Shown: in pieces, positions 62,159-64,000 of the stretch
How the letters are laid out: each line of letters opens with the position of its first letter
How positions within the stretch are numbered: the first letter of the stretch is position 1
Source of the DNA: Candidatus Gastranaerophilales bacterium HUM_9
GTDB taxonomy: Bacteria; Cyanobacteriota; Vampirovibrionia; Gastranaerophilales; Gastranaerophilaceae
Reading direction: 5' to 3'
DNA length: 64,000 nucleotides
Assembly: GCA_002103075.1 (NCBI GenBank)
Contig: DABG01000018.1
Location: forward strand, 280,515 to 344,514
Notes under the pieces: generated by a model
Seen by the model: the letters and a program-made list of their open reading frames with translations, nothing else
Database searches by the model: none
What the model was told of the DNA's origin: nothing
Made by a program: the position numbers and the translations under genes

Positions 62159-62194
62159 AAAAAGCAGAATGGCATTTGTTGTTCTGCTTTTTAT
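62159..62194 (+). terminator. Terminator of tRNA-Val
   Basis: AAAAAGCAGAA pairs with TTCTGCTTTTT around a 12-nt loop, followed by T. Confidence 0.85.
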
Positions 62195-62252
62195 TTTTTG
62201 TAGGATTTTGAAGACGAGAACTTACCAAGCTATGCTTAGCTTAAAAAATAAT

Positions 62253-62267
62253 TAACGCCCACCATAA
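62253..62267 (+). repeat. 15-bp duplication of the tRNA-Val 3' end
   Basis: TAACGCCCACCATAA exactly repeats 62146-62160. Such partial copies are the usual trace of integration into a tRNA gene. Downstream lies a direct repeat of TGCCGAC (62294 and 62304). Confidence 0.7.
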
Positions 62268-62339
62268 TTTCAGCCATTTGAAACCGAAAAGTTGCCGACA
62301 ATGTGCCGACTTTTTTCAAAGACTGAAAGCTAAATAATC

Positions 62340-62368
62340 AAAAAGAGGTCATTAAGACCTCTTTTTTT
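62340..62368 (+). terminator. Strong terminator before the toxin-antitoxin candidate
   Basis: AAAAAGAGGTC, short loop, GACCTCTTTT followed by a seven-T tract. No gene precedes it within 180 bp, so it may end an unrecognised short RNA. Confidence 0.8.
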
Positions 62369-62369
62369 A

Positions 62370-62398
62370 TTGCATGAATTAATTTATTCTATTAAAAT
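62370..62398 (+). promoter_or_regulatory. Promoter of the small-peptide mRNA
   Basis: TTGCAT (62370-62375), 17 bp, TAAAAT (62393-62398). Predicted start near 62405, just before GCAGGGT. Confidence 0.55.
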
Positions 62399-62493
62399 AG
62401 TTCTTGCAGGGTAAAAGAGTACTCTTTCTAAAAGGAACATCCTCACGTATTATTTAGAACTCGGGTTGGTTTCCCGACTAGAAAGAGGTCATT

Positions 62494-62583
62494 ATGGAAA
62501 ACTTAAATTTAACATTAATAATGATATTTTTAATTTTGTACATAATAAAAAACGGCTCTTACCCAAAAGATAAGAACCGTTAG
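62494..62583 (+). CDS. Candidate type I toxin, 29-residue membrane peptide
   Basis: Frame too short to be listed by most gene finders: MENLNLTLIMIFLILYIIKNG, then SYPKDKNR. One hydrophobic span (about 6-18) with a basic, polar tail, as in small type I toxins (Fst, AapA, TisB kind). AAAGAGGT lies 5 nt before the ATG. The site is probably closed: CTCTTTCTA (62422-62430) is fully complementary to TAGAAAGAG (62479-62487). The ends of the mRNA pair as well (GCAGGGT with ACCCTGC). An antisense RNA covers the last third of the gene. Confidence 0.6.
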   Translation: MENLNLTLIMIFLILYIIKNGSYPKDKNR

Positions 62584-62628
62584 AACTCTACAGAGTACTC
62601 GACACTTCGCCAAAAGTGTCACCCTGCT
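62543..62628 (-). ncRNA. Candidate antisense antitoxin RNA
   Basis: Minus-strand promoter TTGACA (62663-62658), 17 bp, AATAAT (62640-62635), predicted start near 62628 with GCAGGGTGACAC. A first hairpin is GACACTT/AAGTGTC. The RNA ends with AACGGTTCTTA, 9-nt loop, TAAGAGCCGTT, then TTTTTT. The hairpin pairs fully on this strand (one G-U), but has a C-A mismatch on the other, which supports minus-strand use. It overlaps the 3' part of the 29-residue gene and its 3' UTR. Confidence 0.6.
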
Positions 62629-62737
62629 ATTTATATTATTTACTATATTCCCATTTCTGTCAAGTCTATAACAACTAAAATTTTAATAACTATTATCATA
62701 GTTTACAATTAAAATCAGCTTTTACACAGAAGAAAAA

Positions 62738-63082
62738 ATGGCAATGCGAGAACAAGAATTAGAAAAGATAAATAAGTGGTTTGAGCATTTGTCTGATAGA
62801 GAAAAAGATTTGTTAGCTGATAGAATTTATGCAGTTGCGGTTGATACTGTAGAGTTAAAAGAGCTACAAGAACTTAGTTGTAAAAATGGACAGATTGAGC
62901 GATACAAAAATGGGGCTTGCCAGTATGGATACAAGGTTAGTGCAAGCCACCAAGCGTATGTCAACTTAAGCAAGGTACATTTGGCAAACAAAAAGTTCTT
63001 GCAGGATTGGTTGCTTAGAACAAATCCTGAGTTGGAAAAAGACGATTCATTTATGGATTTTATTAAGATGAGAAATCGATAA
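62738..63082 (+). CDS. Hypothetical protein, possibly phage-derived
   Basis: 114 residues, mostly helical, charged. The segment KVSASHQAYVNLSKVHLANKKFLQDW faintly recalls small-terminase (P27-type) proteins but no diagnostic motif is present. Start ATGGCAATG has a weak AGAAGA site. It lies in the accessory end of the window after the tRNA. Confidence 0.5.
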   Translation: MAMREQELEKINKWFEHLSDREKDLLADRIYAVAVDTVELKELQELSCKNGQIERYKNGACQYGYKVSASHQAYVNLSKVHLANKKFLQDWLLRTNPELEKDDSFMDFIKMRNR

Positions 63083-63523
63083 TTAAAATTTAATTAGATA
63101 TTTTATTCTGCCAACATCATCGTATTGAATATAATAATCCCCTATTCGATATAATTCATCACCTCTTGGATTATAGCTATAATGTGCACGCATATATAAC
63201 CAATTTTTACTAGTGATTGAACTTATAGTTTTACCATACTTATAATGTATTTTCTTATCACCAACTTGTATTATTCTATCTTTTGAATCATATTTTACTG
63301 GCATATCACCAATAGTTTCTATTCTGCCAACAGAATTATATTTAACAATGTTATCACCGATTTTTACTAATTTCCCATTATCATATTTAAATTCAATTTC
63401 ATTATAATTAAATTTATATTTTTGAGCTTTTGCATCCCAAATAAGATTTGGTGAATTAGGATCGTATGCAAATACTGGAAGTGATATTGATAGCAAGATT
63501 AATAATACAAGTATTTTTTTCAT
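63083..63523 (-). CDS. Secreted protein with short YD-like repeats
   Basis: 146 residues. Signal peptide MKKILVLLILLSISLPVFA. The mature part repeats a unit of about 14-16 residues, G(D)xIVKYNSVGRIETIGD / MPVKYDSKDRIIQVGD / KKIHYKYGKTISSI, a beta-strand pattern like RHS/YD repeats. AAAAGGAG before the ATG. The partial gene at the window edge has the same GD-x-I-x-x-IG-N-MPV-x-Y unit. Confidence 0.75.
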   Translation of the reverse strand: MKKILVLLILLSISLPVFAYDPNSPNLIWDAKAQKYKFNYNEIEFKYDNGKLVKIGDNIVKYNSVGRIETIGDMPVKYDSKDRIIQVGDKKIHYKYGKTISSITSKNWLYMRAHYSYNPRGDELYRIGDYYIQYDDVGRIKYLIKF

Positions 63524-63618
63524 ATTAAACTCCTTTTAATTATCTTACATCATTGTAACGAATATTTTATGTAAAAGGTTCAAACATAAGGAGTAAAATT
63601 TACAAATATTTAGAAACT

Positions 63619-63882
63619 ATGAGAAGATTAGAAATGCCAATAAGAGTAATTGGTTTAAGTAATCAAGGGATACCTATTTTTAATTTTTTAGCATGTGTTG
63701 AAGAATTTAGTTGGGGGTTAGATAGACAAGATAATATAAATTATTCAATTGAATTAGGAGAAGCTCCTGAAAGAATTAGAGATACAGTAAGAAGATATAC
63801 TGAAATTGCAGATACCTTATCTAATGAACAAAGCAGAGCAGATTTACTAGAACGATTAGGATTAGCAGTTAGAAATTTATAA
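63619..63882 (+). CDS. Hypothetical 87-residue protein
   Basis: Frame with mixed composition and a C-terminal helix (SNEQSRADLLERLGLAVRNL). An AAGGAG lies about 25 nt before the ATG at 63619, too far. An internal ATG at 63634 is a possible start. No domain known. Moderate support only. Confidence 0.4.
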   Translation: MRRLEMPIRVIGLSNQGIPIFNFLACVEEFSWGLDRQDNINYSIELGEAPERIRDTVRRYTEIADTLSNEQSRADLLERLGLAVRNL

Positions 63883-63907
63883 ATGAATTATTAGTTCTAT
63901 ATGATGA

Positions 63908-64000
63908 TTATTCCCCAGTATAATAAACAGGCATGTTACCTATACAAGTTATTTTGTCCCCAGTATAATAAACAGGCATGTTACCTATACAAGTTATTTT
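63908..64000 (-). CDS. Partial gene: 15-residue tandem repeats (C-terminal end)
   Basis: The frame is open from the right window edge to the stop at 63908. It encodes two identical 15-residue units with core DKITCIGNMPVYYTG, ending YYTGE. The DNA repeats are identical over 45 bp (63913-63957 and 63958-64000). The unit resembles the repeats of the secreted protein at 63083-63523. The rest of the gene, including the start, is outside. Confidence 0.75.
   Translation of the reverse strand, partial: KITCIGNMPVYYTGDKITCIGNMPVYYTGE

Noticed and set aside
61997..62255. Two plus-strand frames across tRNA-Val
   Set aside because: They read through the tRNA gene and its terminator, so they are not credible genes.
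62738..63082. Phage small terminase (P27 type)
   Set aside because: Only a faint helical resemblance; no terminase large subunit or other phage genes nearby.
63913..64000. Direct repeats at the right edge as a CRISPR array
   Set aside because: The units abut with no spacers and are read in frame as a 15-residue protein repeat.

Overview
The window is an AT-rich bacterial chromosome segment. It has about 50 supportable protein genes, one tRNA gene, one very small unlisted ribosomal gene (rpmH) and many dispersed palindromic repeats. The organism is a Gram-negative (diderm), probably anaerobic bacterium. LpxK (lipid A), a VacJ/MlaA domain and an SLH-domain protein point to an outer membrane. 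A PFL activase and a flavodiiron oxygen/NO reductase point to anaerobic life. The low GC, the SLH protein, short N-terminal tags of the type MNNVxFTG, and a DnaA-box cluster beside dnaN rather than dnaA suggest a non-photosynthetic cyanobacterial relative (Gastranaerophilales/Melainabacteria). That placement is inference from style and family content, not from a marker search.

Layout. 0-11 kb: SLH surface protein, a RAYT transposase ringed by REP-like palindromes, thioredoxin, zinc-ribbon membrane proteins, RdgB, an M16 homologue without zinc ligands, family-4 uracil-DNA glycosylase and a GH77-like glucanotransferase. 11-24 kb: TPR-glycosyltransferase, helicase-nuclease, YchF, MgtE, DeoC, YihY, NrnA-like phosphoesterase, DciA-like protein. 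24-38 kb: DAACS symporter, ileS with two trailing glycosyltransferases, YkgJ-type protein, rpsU, ZIP transporter, nth-lpxK, uvrA, pflA. 38-49 kb: an MlaA-hydrolase fusion, a candidate replication origin (about 42.58-42.84 kb) in front of dnaN, UvrD-type helicase, Na/Pi cotransporter, rpmH. 49-62 kb: proC-tmk, a small cluster with an LprI-like lipoprotein and a GH108 lysozyme, O-methyltransferase, grpE/dnaJ, proS, flavodiiron protein, hypothetical membrane pair. 62-64 kb: tRNA-Val with a duplicated 3' end, a candidate type I toxin-antitoxin locus, and two proteins with related short tandem repeats, one cut by the window edge.

Most genes are single housekeeping units or pairs joined by TAATG overlaps (helicase/TPR protein, GT/GT8, dnaJ/propeller, the 60.6-62 kb pair). 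Seven genes lack a Shine-Dalgarno sequence and instead carry a -10-like hexamer exactly 6 nt before the ATG, which suggests leaderless mRNAs. Intergenic gaps longer than 300 bp are nearly all filled with repeat families. The exceptions are the candidate origin and the toxin-antitoxin region.

The strongest candidates for something new are these: (1) at 62,370-62,663, a 29-residue hydrophobic peptide gene with a sequestered ribosome-binding site, 5'-3' end complementarity and a convergent antisense RNA with its own promoter and terminator; (2) the MlaA-alpha/beta-hydrolase fusion; (3) the DnaA-box array with 11-bp phasing; (4) the RAYT gene that carries its own REP palindrome in frame; (5) the set of fixed-spacing leaderless promoters.
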